NCBI GenBank assembly: GCA_022385805.1
Contig: MU277683.1
Span: 186,001-250,000, forward strand
Reading direction: 5' to 3'
Origin: Pilatotrama ljubarskyi
Lineage: Eukaryota; Basidiomycota; Agaricomycetes; Polyporales; Polyporaceae
DNA length: 64,000 bases
Shown: in pieces, positions 33,302 to 44,432 of the stretch
How the letters are laid out: each line of letters begins with the position of its first letter
Numbering within the stretch: position 1 is the first letter of the stretch
The notes under the pieces: model-generated
Told to the model about the DNA's origin: nothing
Database searches by the model: none
The model's input: the letters and a program-made list of their open reading frames with translations, nothing else
Position numbers and translations under genes: made by a program

Positions 33302-33676
33302 TTACTCGGCATGGAGCTCCTTCCAGGCTTGTTCAGCCTTCTGCCGCCGTAGTTTGGCTTCCTCACGATTCTTGGCAGTGCGATCGATGCGCTGGAGTGT
33401 ACAGATTGAACCTCCTGCTGTAGGCGTGAAGAAGGCAGTCACGGACTTACCTCCTTCCTGAGGCACATATTCAGGTCCTGTTTTGCCTGATTACAAGCAC
33501 CCGTCCACCGGTACCACCCATTGGCGTGACAAGCATCCAGTGCCTGAATGAACTCCAAGCAGACTATGAGAAAGCGATGAGTCAGTACCACGGCATGATG
33601 CCGTGTATGGGGTTGTAGCAACACGACCAGGCGGAGGATGCGAACCTATCTTCTTCTCGGTCAGCTGCGGGTGCAT
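33302..33676 (-). CDS. CMC2: Cmc2-like twin-CX9C mitochondrial protein
   Basis: Three exons, complement(33302..33391, 33451..33563, 33646..33676), 77 aa. MHPQLTEKK at the N-terminus and a coiled-coil-helix domain with Cys residues in CLEFIQALDACH and CNQAKQDLNMCL match Cmc2, an intermembrane-space protein involved in cytochrome c oxidase biogenesis. Each helix carries a Cys pair spaced by nine residues, imported by the Mia40 pathway. The C-terminus is a charged helix. Divergently arranged with the transketolase gene; the two start codons are 265 bp apart. Confidence 0.87.
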
Positions 33677-33941
33677 GCTGCGTGCTCGTACGTGAAGGAC
33701 CTTGGAAGCCCTGGGGCTCAGGAGCTGATGCGAAACCACGCACAGACTCGCCTGAGAGCGAGGCAGGGACGGCAAGGCGTGGACGGAGATGGAGGACGGG
33801 GGAGAGAGTCGGACCGGCGAGGCGCTGGGAGGAGAGCGGGCGCTCTGGATGCCCGATTAGATATCAAGAGTCGTGACCCGGCCCCAGAGTATATAGCTCC
33901 CATTTCTAATCCGCGTCTCCCCATCCTTTCTCCATCCCACC
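33677..33941. promoter_or_regulatory. Divergent promoter region CMC2 / transketolase
   Basis: 265 bp between divergent starts. TATATAG at 33890-33896 lies 46 bp before the transketolase ATG, followed by a pyrimidine-rich leader as in highly expressed fungal genes. A GA-rich run covers the middle. Confidence 0.5.
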
Positions 33942-36799
33942 ATGTCCAAATTCACTGCCCACCCCGCGGACGACATCGCCATTGCGACCATCCGTGCACT
34001 AGCCGCGGATGTCGTGGGCAAGGCCAACTCCGGTCACCCTGGTGTGTAGCCTACTGAGTCGGCGGAATCCCGGACACGCAAGACTGAGAGATGGTTAGGT
34101 GCCCCCATGGGGATGGCGCCCGTCGCCCATGTCCTTTTCACTCGGTATGCTCATTTCTGTGTGCTGAAAACATCCCGCTCACTCCGGAGCCAGTTTCTTC
34201 AACGCCAACCCCAAGAACTCCAAGTGGTTCAACCGCGACCGCTTCGTTTTGTCTAATGGGTATGTAAGTCCTGTCTGAAGCGCATAGCACGATCTGACCA
34301 AGCGCGCTCATACCATAGCCATGCGTGAGTGTGCATCCTGTAAGACGCGTAAATTCGCAGGGATGCTGACGGCACGTCGTGCGTCAGTTGCGCGCTCCAA
34401 TACATCTTGCTCCACCTCTTGGGTTACAAGCTGTCCATGGACGACCTTAAGCAGTTCCGTCAAATTGACTCACTGACGCCTGGTCACCCTGAGGCCGGCC
34501 ACACCGACGGTATTGAGGTTACCACCGGTCCCCTTGGCCAGGGTTTCGCCAACGGTGTCGGTCTCGCCATTGCGCAGGCGCACTTGGGCGCGACTTTCAA
34601 CAAGGATGGCTTCGACCTCATCAACAACTACACTTATGGTGCGTCCGCTGTTGCAATCACATTGCCGCGACGGCGGTTAACTAGTAGGCGTAGTTTTCAC
34701 CGGTGACGGCTGTCTCATGGAGGGTGTTGCAAGTGAGGCCGCGTCGCTTGCCGGTCACTTGCAGCTGGGCAACCTGATCGCGGTAAGTTCCTTTACGAAT
34801 TCTGTATGATCCGTTCTGATTGCGCCGTAAAGATATACGACGACAACCGTGAGCTTCCCACGCTGCATATCGCAGAACGATGGACGGGCCTGCTAACTGA
34901 TGCGCAGACATATCTATTGATGGGGACACCGCCGTCGCGTTCACGGAGGATGTCGAGAAGCGTTTCCAGGCATACGGCTGGCAGACGCTCCATGTCGACA
35001 ACGGCGACAGGTGCGCCAGACATTTCTGTCCTCTGAATGGCACACTTACCTCTCTACAGTGATCTTGAGGCGATCTACAATGCCATCGTAGAGGCTCGCA
35101 AGGAGAAGAACAAGCCTACGCTCATCCGTCTCCGTACCACCATCGGTTTCGGTTCCAAGCAGCAGGGTACTCACGGTGTTCACGGCTCTCGTATGTCTTG
35201 AGAATTTCCCACTTAGCCGTACTTGGGAGTGCTTACGCCGATCGTGCCACAGCTTTGAAGCCTGATGATATTCAGGCTCTCAAGAGCAAGTTCGGCCTTC
35301 CTGCTGAGCAATCCTTCTATGTCCCTAAAGAAACTTACGACGCCTACCACGAAGTCGCTGCCCGTGGTGCGAAGCTCGAGGCAGCCTGGAACGACCTACT
35401 CGCGTCCTATGCCCAGAAGTACCCCACTGAGCACGCAGAGCTGACGCGCCGGATCGCCGGGAAGCTTCCTGACGGTTGGGAGAAGTCCCTTCCTGTCTAC
35501 AAGCCGTCCGACGCGGCGCAGGCATCTCGCAAGCTCTCCGAGCTCGTTCTGACCGCCATTGTGCCGAAACTGCCCGAGCTTATTGGCGGCTCGGCCGATT
35601 TGACTGGCAGCAACCTGACGAGGACGAAGACGATGATCGACTTCCAGCCTGAGAGCACTGGTCTCGGCAGCTACAAGGGCACGTACATCCGCTTCGGTGT
35701 GCGTGAGCACGGCATGGGTGCGATCGCGAACGGTCTGCACGCGTACGGCGGTATCATCCCCTTCGTTGCGACCTTCTTAGTACGTTCCGTTTGTGATCTC
35801 CCAGCGCTTCGCGTTTGACATGACATGGTAGAACTTTGTCTCATACGCTGCGGGTGCCGTACGCCTTTCAGCCCTCAGCGGGCACCAGGTCCTCTGGATC
35901 GGTTAGCACCTTCCTGCTAACACGTTCCCAGTATATGCTCACCCTCATCGATAGCCACGCACGACTCCATCGGTCTTGGTGAGGACGGCCCCACGCACCA
36001 GCCGATCGAGACCGCCGCCCACTTCCGCGCGATGCCGAACCTTGACTTCTGGCGCCCTGCTGACGGCAATGAGACGTCCGCTGCATACTACTCCGCGCTC
36101 ACGCGCAAGCACACGCCCTCGATCCTCTCGCTCTCGCGGCAGAACCTGCCTAACCTGGAGGGCTCGACGATCGAACGTGCGCTCAAGGGTGGCTACGTCG
36201 TGTATGAGGTCGAGGGCGAGGACCTCACCTTCGTCAGCACGGGCAGCGAAGTGTCGATTGTGCTGGAGGCGGCGCAGAAGCTGAAGGCCGAAGGCATCAA
36301 GGCCCGCGTTGTCAGCTTGCCGTGCTGGTCGATCTTCGATCTGCAGCCTGCGGAGTACAAGCTCAGCGTGCTGCGCAGCGGTGCTCCTATCCTAGCCGTC
36401 GAGGCTCTCTCGGTAAGTATCCTTTGATTCTCCGAGATCTCTGGAGAAGCAATCGCTCATGCCTATCGATAGACCGTTGGGTGGCAGAAGTACAGTCATG
36501 AGGTATGTCTTACGTCTTGCTCTTGTGCCTGCCCATCGATACTGAGGCTGCTCGCCCAGGCATATGGCCTTACTGGCTGGGGTGCATCTGGCCCTTACAA
36601 AAAGGTGTACGAGAAGTTCGGTCTCACCGGCCCCAGTACGTCTATTCATCGTCAATTTCAGCACCCCGACTGAGGCGGTCCCATTACAGACATCGCGGAG
36701 GTCGGCAAGAAGGTCGTCGACTTCTACAAGAAGAAGGGCGGCGAGGTCGTCTCCCCCCTCGTGAGGGCCATCGAGTCGATCGGCGGCAACCACTTGTGA
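33942..36799 (+). CDS. TKL1: Transketolase
   Basis: Fifteen exons: 33942..34041, 34099..34144, 34194..34259, 34319..34324, 34388..34638, 34694..34782, 34833..34848, 34908..35010, 35060..35190, 35253..35779, 35832..35901, 35955..36412, 36473..36502, 36560..36635, 36690..36799; 692 aa. Thiamine-diphosphate enzyme of the pentose phosphate pathway moving two-carbon units between sugar phosphates, cytosolic. The TPP motif runs from TGDGCLMEG to [24 protein letters not shown], and [16 protein letters not shown] are highly conserved. The NGHA loop histidine (about residue 72) is encoded by a 6-nt microexon at 34319-34324 that is required to keep the protein intact. A 16-nt exon follows further on. 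Length is as in yeast (about 680). Confidence 0.95.
34319..34324 (+). other. 6-nt microexon of transketolase
   Basis: CCATGC lies between a CATAG acceptor and a GTGAGT donor. Joined in phase 2, it completes Gly71, supplies His72 and two bases of Ala73 of the conserved NGHA motif. Without it the motif is lost and the frame, although kept, lacks two residues. Confidence 0.8.
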
Positions 36800-37115
36800 T
36801 CGAGTCGGATTCTAGGAGAACTTTGGTGGCAAAGTAAGGGGTGTCATGATAGAATGCAGTCCGTTTGCTTGTACTTCAGCTCTATAGAATGGTCTATACG
36901 CTCAGCATAGTGGCCTCAATCGCGAGCGAGTGACACGCAAGAGGTTGCCGTCGCCGCCGAATGGCTTTGGAAACGAGCGCTATTGATATACCTGGATTCT
37001 GATTGGACCCAGAGCTGGGCGGGCGTTCCGACGAAGGCCAGAGAACGGAGTGCATTAGGTGACGAGGGGAAAGCTCGTCTGCTGTAGCAAGTATAGTCTG
37101 CAATATGCGGGACGT

Positions 37116-37664
37116 CTATCTCCTCCGCTCGACCGCCATACTGTCCCACTTGCGACGCTCGAGCTCTTCGCGCTCGACGTCCTCGACAATCGGCTTCAGA
37201 TAACGGACGTCCTGGACCCACATCACGTCAGCTGGATAGAAATGCGAGGGGGCGTGCGTACCTCAGACGGCTTCGTCCACTCGCTCTTGGGGAGAACGTC
37301 GTGGAGAACGCTGCAGTGGGACGCGCGCTTGAAGCGGAAGGCACGGTCGTACGCTTCACGAGGAGTCAAACGCTCCAAAGCCTAGAGAACAGTCAACACA
37401 CGTCATCTTGCATAACAGAAACAAGACCACTCGCCCGCTGAACATCAGGCCGCTCTTCAACGACTGCAAATATCCGGTTCATGACCCCGCGCCGACCAAG
37501 GAGATGAAAAGTGACGTACGGAGGTCGTCGTACTTCAAGCCGACTTTTCTGTAACCGGAGACGTTGGCATACCAGTCCGCGACCGGCTTGAGCCACTGGT
37601 AGAGAGTACGGTTCCTGCGGATGGCAGGGGCGAGAGAGGGACCAAGGGGGCCAGCGATGGTCAT
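37116..37664 (-). CDS. QCR7: Cytochrome bc1 complex subunit 7 (14 kDa)
   Basis: Four exons, complement(37116..37211, 37262..37381, 37435..37463, 37520..37664), 129 aa. Segments YRKVGLKYDDLL, QRALERLTP, EAYDRAFRFKRA and LPKSEWTKPSEDVRYL match Qcr7, the matrix-side subunit that binds cytochrome b in respiratory complex III. Length is as in yeast (127). The second intron apparently uses a GC donor (CGG|GCGAGT); the only phase-compatible GT donor would insert four residues in a conserved place. Convergent with transketolase and divergent from nucleoside diphosphate kinase, with 243 bp between starts. Confidence 0.9.
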
Positions 37665-37826
37665 CGTTGTCTGTGCAGCGTTCGTCTTTGGGCGCCGACG
37701 TCTCCGCACACCGCGACTCTTTCCGAGCCCTATTTGTGCCTGTTTGTTACCGGTGGCGGAGATCCTCGCTGTCCTGCCCGATTTGGCAGCGATTAACAGG
37801 GCCTGCTAAAGATCGAAGCCGAGATG

Positions 37827-37833
37827 TATAAAA
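37827..37833 (+). promoter_or_regulatory. TATA box of the NDK gene
   Basis: TATAAAA 75 bp upstream of the start codon at 37908, followed by a long pyrimidine-rich leader (about 37845-37890). This arrangement is typical of strongly expressed fungal genes. Confidence 0.55.
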
Positions 37834-37907
37834 CATCGGTCGTCCTCTTTCTCCTCCTCCATCTCTTCATCTTCTTCCATCTCCCCCAGCCCACCCCAAC
37901 AATCGCC

Positions 37908-38595
37908 ATGTCTGTCAGCGAGCGCACCTACATCATGGTCAAGGTACGCAAAACTTGTTCAGCGGCTTCGCGTCAAAAAGGACTGGATTACTGAATGCAT
38001 GCAACTTATAGCCCGACGGCGTCCAGCGTGGACTCGTCGGCAACATCATCAGCCGCTTCGAGCAGCGCGGCTTCAAGCTTGTTGCCCTCAAGCTCGTCCA
38101 CGCTACCCCCGAGCACCTCGAGAAGCGTATGTCTCCCTCGATCTATGTTTCGGGCGGCTCCAAATTGATAGGTCGCGCCTATAGACTACGCTGACCTCAA
38201 GGGCAAGCCCTTCTTCCCCGGCCTGATCAAGTACATGGCCTCTGGGCCCGTTGTTGCCATGGTTTGGGAGGGTCTCGATGCGGTCAAGACCGGCCGTGCC
38301 ATGCTCGGCGCGACCAACCCCCTCGCGTCTGCTCCTGGTACGTTCGCTTTGGTGTAGCCCCGGTCCTTGAACTGAACCTCGTTCAACAGGCACCATCCGT
38401 GGCGACTTCGCCCTCGCTGTTGGCCGTAACATCTGCCACGGCTCCGACTCCGTCGAGAACGCTGAGAAGGAGATATCGCTGTGAGTATCTGCACAGCACC
38501 TTGTACAATCTCGCTGATCTAACCATGTCCACAGCTGGTTCCCCGAGGGTATTGTCCAGTACGCTCACGACCAGGCCAAGTGGATCTTCGAGTAG
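37908..38595 (+). CDS. NDK1: Nucleoside diphosphate kinase
   Basis: Five exons: 37908..37943, 38012..38126, 38185..38337, 38390..38480, 38535..38595; 151 aa, the canonical length. Catalyses gamma-phosphate exchange between nucleoside triphosphates and diphosphates via a phosphohistidine; the active-site histidine is His118 in NICHGSDS. Other family blocks are [16 protein letters not shown] near the N-terminus and WFPEGI near the C-terminus. No targeting peptide, so cytosolic. Shares a short divergent promoter with QCR7. Confidence 0.96.
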
Positions 38596-38938
38596 ATGCG
38601 CATACAAGGGAAGAAGTCGAGTGCACACCATCTGTACAACCTAGCTCAGCATGTAGTCTAGAAGTTCGCACGCAAGTCTGTGATTCCACTTCCTTTCCTG
38701 GAGTAGCGGGTGACGAACGTCAAGCGCTCTCACGGTTTCGCGATGAGAGGATAAGTGCAAATGCCAAGCTTCCAGCTCCATCCAATTCTTCCCAATCATG
38801 AGTACGTATCGTGGGCGGGTGCCGACCATGAGAAGGGACAGGACACGTCCGTGTTGACCGTAGAGGCAGCACAGACGGTTCCTTGCCCCCGTTCCTCCAA
38901 CCACGTCCATCGCGCCCTAACCTTGGTCACCTACCAAG

Positions 38939-40791
38939 ATGACCGTTTCCTTGGCTCGTCTCCCAAAGTCGCTGGTATTAACCTTGTTAGCATGCATGCC
39001 TTCTTGGTATCCTGGGGTATCGGCGCTTCAGGGCGACTCCTGGTGTGGGACTCTGATGTGCGTAAGCGCAACGGTCAACGCCTCGACAGTCACCTGTGGG
39101 TAGTGCTCGAGCGCACGAGAGGATCACTTCATTGAGGGTTTCTAATTTGTAGATGCGATGAAGTCCCTGAACCAACTTGGGTGGATGGCAGTGTAAGTGG
39201 TGGTGGTGGAGGTATCGCCCGCAATGAAACACGGACGCTCATTCGTTCTCCTATTCTGCAGTGGCTTCGGGGCTCAGATGGTCAATACACCCATGGTCAT
39301 CATGTGGCGGAATCCAGATGGATCGGTACTGCTATCACAACGACAGGCCACAGGGCTCGTCGAGCCTACCCCATTGGCATCGCCCGCGCGGAGAGCAGTG
39401 CTATCGTCCTTTAGCAATACCTCTGTGGTGCGTCTACCAGCATCTACATGAGCGAATAGCTCCATAACTCGCGCCGCGCCTGGCCATCTGTAGTTGCCCA
39501 ACGATTCTCCCATACTCGCCTTCGACATCCCGAAGGACAATCAGACTACGCAAATGCTAATCTGGGCGTTCGGAGTGACTATACCTGGCGCTGATCCCGC
39601 GTCCAGCATCGAGCAGCACCTGGATGCAGGCCAGTTTAGTCTCGATTTGGCGAAAACGTTCCAGGATGACCCAACGCCGGCCTCCAGCCTCGCACTCAAT
39701 GGCTCGACCCCGACCCCGACGGCAGCGACCGCGCTCCGCCCTACGTCGCCTCAGTCGTCCTCACAGCCTCCGGCCCCAAAGCGCACAAACGGGCTCCTGG
39801 TCGCTCATGCAGCCTTTTGTGCTGCGGGCTTCTTGATCCTCCTGCCACTAGGCACGCTAGTAGCTCGCTGGGCGCGCGTCTTCACTCCCCGCTGGCTCTC
39901 CGCGCATTGGATCCTCAACGTCGTGCTTGGCATCCCAGCGGTATGCGTAGGTTGGGCGCTCGGGCCGCTGGCCGTGGCGCAGGAGGGAAAGGCGCACGTC
40001 GTGACTATGCACCAGGTGGTGGCGCTCGGTCTATTTCTCTCGACCGAGTGCACTCGCTGACCATCGCTCTTTGTGCCCCGCCTATGTCCGGGAATAGATC
40101 GGCGGTGTAGTGCTGTTTGCGTTGTACATCACCGAGGTTGCCCTCGGGATGATAGTGCACCTCCGCCGCAAGGCTGCGCGTCCGCATCCGCCGCGAAACA
40201 TAGTGCATGTGGTGCTCGGTCTGGCCATCTTCGGCTTGTCTGTCTTTGAGGTGAGCGCGCAGTAGCATCGCTTACTCAGTCGCTCATTACCCAATGCGCA
40301 CCTCACATCGCGTGCTGCAATAGACAATTAACGGCGTAGCTCGGGACGCGGCCGTTAGTGCAAAGAGTGGGAGCGTAGTGGCGGGAATCTGCATTGGATG
40401 GGCTGTGGTAAGGTTTCCGTATGGCCGTTGCGTCTCACACCTGCTTACTGGTAGGGCGTGGCCTTCCGAGGTGTTCGGCGCGACCTATTGCATCGGATTA
40501 CTGCTCCTCAAAAGACAGTTAGCGCAGGAGCGGCTGGGGTGGGACGCGGCTCCACCCTTGTCCTTACCAATGACCTTCCCAGCGCGCCGAGCCTCCGCAG
40601 AGTCCACTCGGCATCAGTTTGTCCGCACGCGTGTAATGGACGACGGCACGCACGACATGTTTAGCGAACCAAGGGCCAGCAGCGTCGACAGTGCCGATGG
40701 GCGTGTATCAGCAGGCAGCGGTGGTGTCACGGAGATGCGGGAAGTGCAGATGGTGCCTATATCGTTGTCTGCGCTTGTTAGGGCCGGGTAG
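38939..40791 (+). CDS. DOMON plus cytochrome b561 membrane protein
   Basis: Seven exons: 38939..39095, 39153..39192, 39262..39427, 39494..40015, 40098..40250, 40324..40407, 40471..40791; 480 aa. A signal peptide (about residues 1-29) precedes a DOMON/CDH-cytochrome-type domain with LNQLGWMAVGFGAQM and NTPMVIMWRNPDG. After a Pro/Thr/Ser linker come the b561 helices, with candidate haem histidines in VAHAAF, SAHWILN, VTMHQ and IVHVVLG. The C-terminal tail is cytosolic. Such proteins move electrons across the plasma membrane and may act as ferric reductases or extracellular redox partners. The last intron was placed with the acceptor at 40470 rather than 40454, because only that preserves the sixth helix (Trp...Tyr...LKRQ pattern). 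Role inferred from domains. Confidence 0.82.
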
Positions 40792-41637
40792 GACTCATCG
40801 GCATCTGGACACTCGTTTATGTAGTTCCCGCATGCTCGACCCGGGTCGTGCACTCAATCGAGTCAGCGATTTCTGTGCTCCGGGCTCCGGGGGTGGTAGC
40901 GGCAGCAATTCGTCGGGTACAGCAGCTGGTCGACGGCTGCGGTTCTGCTGACTTCAGACAGTCCGCATACCGCTGATTGAGCGCGACATCCGATTCAATC
41001 CTTGATACTGCGGACTGGTGTGGATCACTATGAATGTGGCTGCAGCTAGAGCCCGAGGAGTTGGGCGGCCTGGTCCCGCTGCCGCACCGAGAGTAAATTT
41101 CTGAGGCTTCAAGCGCTTGGGAAAGTGGTAAATGGCCCTGGCTATGTATAGGATTGTGAGGTGATGGTACAGGAAACGTCGGTCAGGTCCTTCTAATCCG
41201 GTGCTAGGCCATACTGATACAGATGCGGCAATGAATGTAATAAGAATAATGAAGAGCAGCGGAGAGATATGGTTGGATGTGGGGATCTGTAGTATGATAC
41301 GTGGGACATCGTCCGTCCCGGGTCGGCACGTTTTGACCGGGTCTTGTTGAGGATCCCGGGCGGGCGGCCGCCAGCCTGCGGATCGGTCGTGCCTGGCACC
41401 GCAGTATAGTGGGCATGATGGGCCGCATGTGGTGATACAATCGCAGTCGATCCAACCGAACGGTGTTCTACTATCGACGAGAGTGAGTGCCAGCTGGGAT
41501 GAGGATGTCCTGGAGTACTACCTCGTTGCCGCTGCAAGTAAAATCACGGGGCTAGGGGCAGCTTAACGCTGCAGCAGCTCGCGCAAGGTAAGAACATGTG
41601 GTCTTGAAGTGTAGGCGTAATAGGCTAATCACATTAT

Positions 41638-41838
41638 TCAACAGGTGTTCGGGAGTTCTGTGGGGAGCATCGACTCACTCGTATTGCAGTCGTCCCAGAA
41701 CAATAGACATGAGAATCCAAGGATGAAGATGGCTCCCGCTATGGCAAGTGCGAGTACGAAGCATATTGTGGACAGTAGCGTTACATCTTCCGGCTCGGCC
41801 TTGAACTCGGGGTGTTCGTAGAGCTTCAGGGGACGCAT
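41638..41838 (-). CDS. Candidate small single-span membrane protein
   Basis: ATG-initiated frame of 66 codons. The N-terminal part (MRPLKLYEHPEFKAEPEDV) is hydrophilic and is followed by about 22 hydrophobic residues, then Asp-Asp-Cys and a GTGAGT that could be a splice donor at 41677. No family recognised. The ORF may be a single exon of a longer gene or chance. Confidence 0.28.
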   Translation of the reverse strand: MRPLKLYEHPEFKAEPEDVTLLSTICFVLALAIAGAIFILGFSCLLFWDDCNTSESMLPTELPNTC

Positions 41839-44269
41839 AGCGGTCGTCGAAGGGGATGAAGACGGCTCAGCGGTAGGTAGGTCCGGGCGAGTGTTTCCAC
41901 GAGCGACCTGTAGAAGACGCCATGGACTTACATGCTATATACGAATCGAAGGCGCTGGGCCGGAGGGATGATATTCGTGGAAGCGGTCGAGATGGCGCTG
42001 GTGAAGCGCTTGCCCAGGATGCAGAATCCGGTGTCAAACACGAGCTGTCCCGACGAATCGAAGTTGCGCGAGACGCCGTGGGGGTTGACGCAGAATCATA
42101 CTGATAGACAGCCGTGCTGCATTGCAACTAGGTCGGAATCGCCTTGCGCCCCTCCATGATCGGATCGCCATTCTGTGAAGAAACCCGCCGAGACTGGAGG
42201 CTGGCGGCCTACCTCCGCTGCCCCCGGACCCTTTCCCAGTACACCCACTACCTCCGGGAGGTGGTGAGCAGCGAAAGCTCGGATACCGACCAGCTACCCA
42301 TCAGCGACTGGCAAGGACGGGACGACAACGTCACCTGTCATGGCCCGGTTCCGAGGCTTGGAATACTGGCGTCGGTAGCCGCCGGTTCCCGGCGCCGGAG
42401 TGGTAGCACCCACAGGTAAAGCGAAGCAGAACGGGCGCTCGCTTGGCATGAGATCAAGAGGCGACCCTGGAGGCGGCCCTGGAAGTCGGAACCACTGAAG
42501 CCGTTGAGATATCCGTCCCATACTAGCGCCCGCAGGTACGGGAAGCAGAAGCGAATAACCATGGGGCGCCGTTTTCCAGGGAAGGGATCTGCATACCCAT
42601 GATTGCACATGATGTCAGTGGGCAACGTGCATGTTCAGGGCGTCTTACGAGTTGCCCCGCAGCATAGATAGCCCTGGTGGCATCTCTGTTGCTATTTTCT
42701 GTGGAGCGCCGATCCTTCAATGAAAACTAGTAAGTCGGATCTGGGGAGCATCATCGTTGGTCAGTCCATCTCTACGTAACAGCCAAACATGGGACTTCCT
42801 ACAGGGGTTCGTTGGATCGAGGGATCGCAAGCGGACAGATCCACGCTTCATGTCTGCGTGCAATGTGAAACGGGTCTTGCGGATACCGGATGCTGTACCC
42901 TTCAGCAAGGGGCTGAGAGCTCGCTCATCTTGCCCTGTAAGATTCCCCTTCATCTCTGCCGCCGTATCACTGGCAGCTCATGCAATGCCGGGCCCAGTGG
43001 CTAAATATCCCACTGTCGTTCCGCGGGATAGGTGCAGTATGCAGTCGGGCTATAGGATGGAGTTGGACGCAGGTTCCAAGTAGAATGGCCCGAATCGGGA
43101 GGTCGGTATCCACAAGTGTAGACAGTGACACGCCGCACCGGATGAAGGAATCCGAGTCGACACCTGTCTCGCGGCAGAGAGTGAAACCTCGGCAACAGGT
43201 TCTGAGCGGTTGTGTCGCCGGCTTCTCGCAAATGCGGGAGGACGAGTCGTGACCCCTAGGTAGTAGATAGATTGCGCCTTTGCGTGGCGTCTCCATGGGC
43301 CGACGATGGGCCGTGAAGTTCCAGATCAGACTTCAAAAACCAACAATTACCGGTAGGAGTTCTCCGATATCCCTTTGCTATGCAGGCTCCGGACTCGGGT
43401 GCTCGGTAGAACGGAAATTTCAGCATTGGCCAGCACAGGGACTGACAGGAGACGCGAGCACTGTTGGTCATCACGACATGCGACGGGCAGATTGCAGGGT
43501 CTGTTCTGATACTCACCTTCAAGTTCCTGTCATGCAGATCCAGATGACGTTTGCAGGTCGCTGCTGGCAGCGGGCCAAGGCATGCAAGTCTTCAGCAGCG
43601 TCCAGCGCAGGGCAGACTGTCCCAGTCCATCAGGCCTACAGCGTCTGGCGGCATCCATGACGGCCACCTGCGCTTGCGGAACCGATTCAGAGGTAAGGCG
43701 TGACGCTTGTCAGTGTACGGCACCTGTCATCGTCCAGCGAGCGCCGGAGACCGAAGAGTCCTTTGATGATTCCGAAGCAAAGCGTGCTGAGCAATGGCCT
43801 AGCAATTCCGAGCGGACCCGGTGGGTCTGCCCATCGGACATGCGCAACATCCGTTGCGCGTGAGCGTAGTCTCGGACGTAGCTGCTTACAACCCTATCCA
43901 CCCTCCGCGGAACTTCCGGAGCCGGTCCTTGTCGTTCGGGCCCATTTTTGGGCATTGCGGTGTCGCGCAGCTGTACCACCGTGACTTCTTGGGGAAGGGA
44001 CGCCTGTATGACTGACGACGCGTAGCCGCTGCGGCACTATATGGTCGCCAGCACGGAATGTGCGGGCGTGCACGGCGACAGTGGGCTGATACTACGCCAA
44101 TATTCGGCATAAAACCTGAGGCGGCATGCTCAGCAATACGGTAACTCGCTTTATCAGGAGACTGTCGGTCGCACCTTGGTGACGATGACGGGCGTCGAGG
44201 CGAATGTCTGCGGATTCCAAGCCCTGCTTCGTCGCCTGTCAGCGACCGCGTGGACTCCATAGAAAAGCA

Positions 44270-44432
44270 CTGGGAACAGAGCCGAGGTACTTGAATTGAA
44301 GGCAACGATGGTGACGTACGCATTCAAGTTCGAGACGAAGAGGCGGGTGAGCGACTCGGGAGTCGGGAAGTTCCAGTTGTCAGGCACCATGCGGGCAGGT
44401 GCAAGAGTGAACTCTTGAGCGCAGCACATCAA
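44270..44432 (-). other. Coding-like fragment, unassigned
   Basis: One minus-strand frame reads PDNWNFPTPESLTRLFVSN with normal amino-acid composition, followed by a GTACGT that may be a splice donor. I could not extend it on either side and recognise no family. Confidence 0.2.

Noticed and set aside
40408..40454. 47-nt intron in the DOMON-b561 gene ending at 40454
   Set aside because: Shifts the frame and destroys the last helix; the acceptor at 40470 keeps phase and the LKRQ pattern.
41867..42127. Minus-strand Ser/Pro/Arg-rich frame
   Set aside because: Composition looks like a shadow; the alternative frame looks better but has an upstream stop and cannot be joined to anything.
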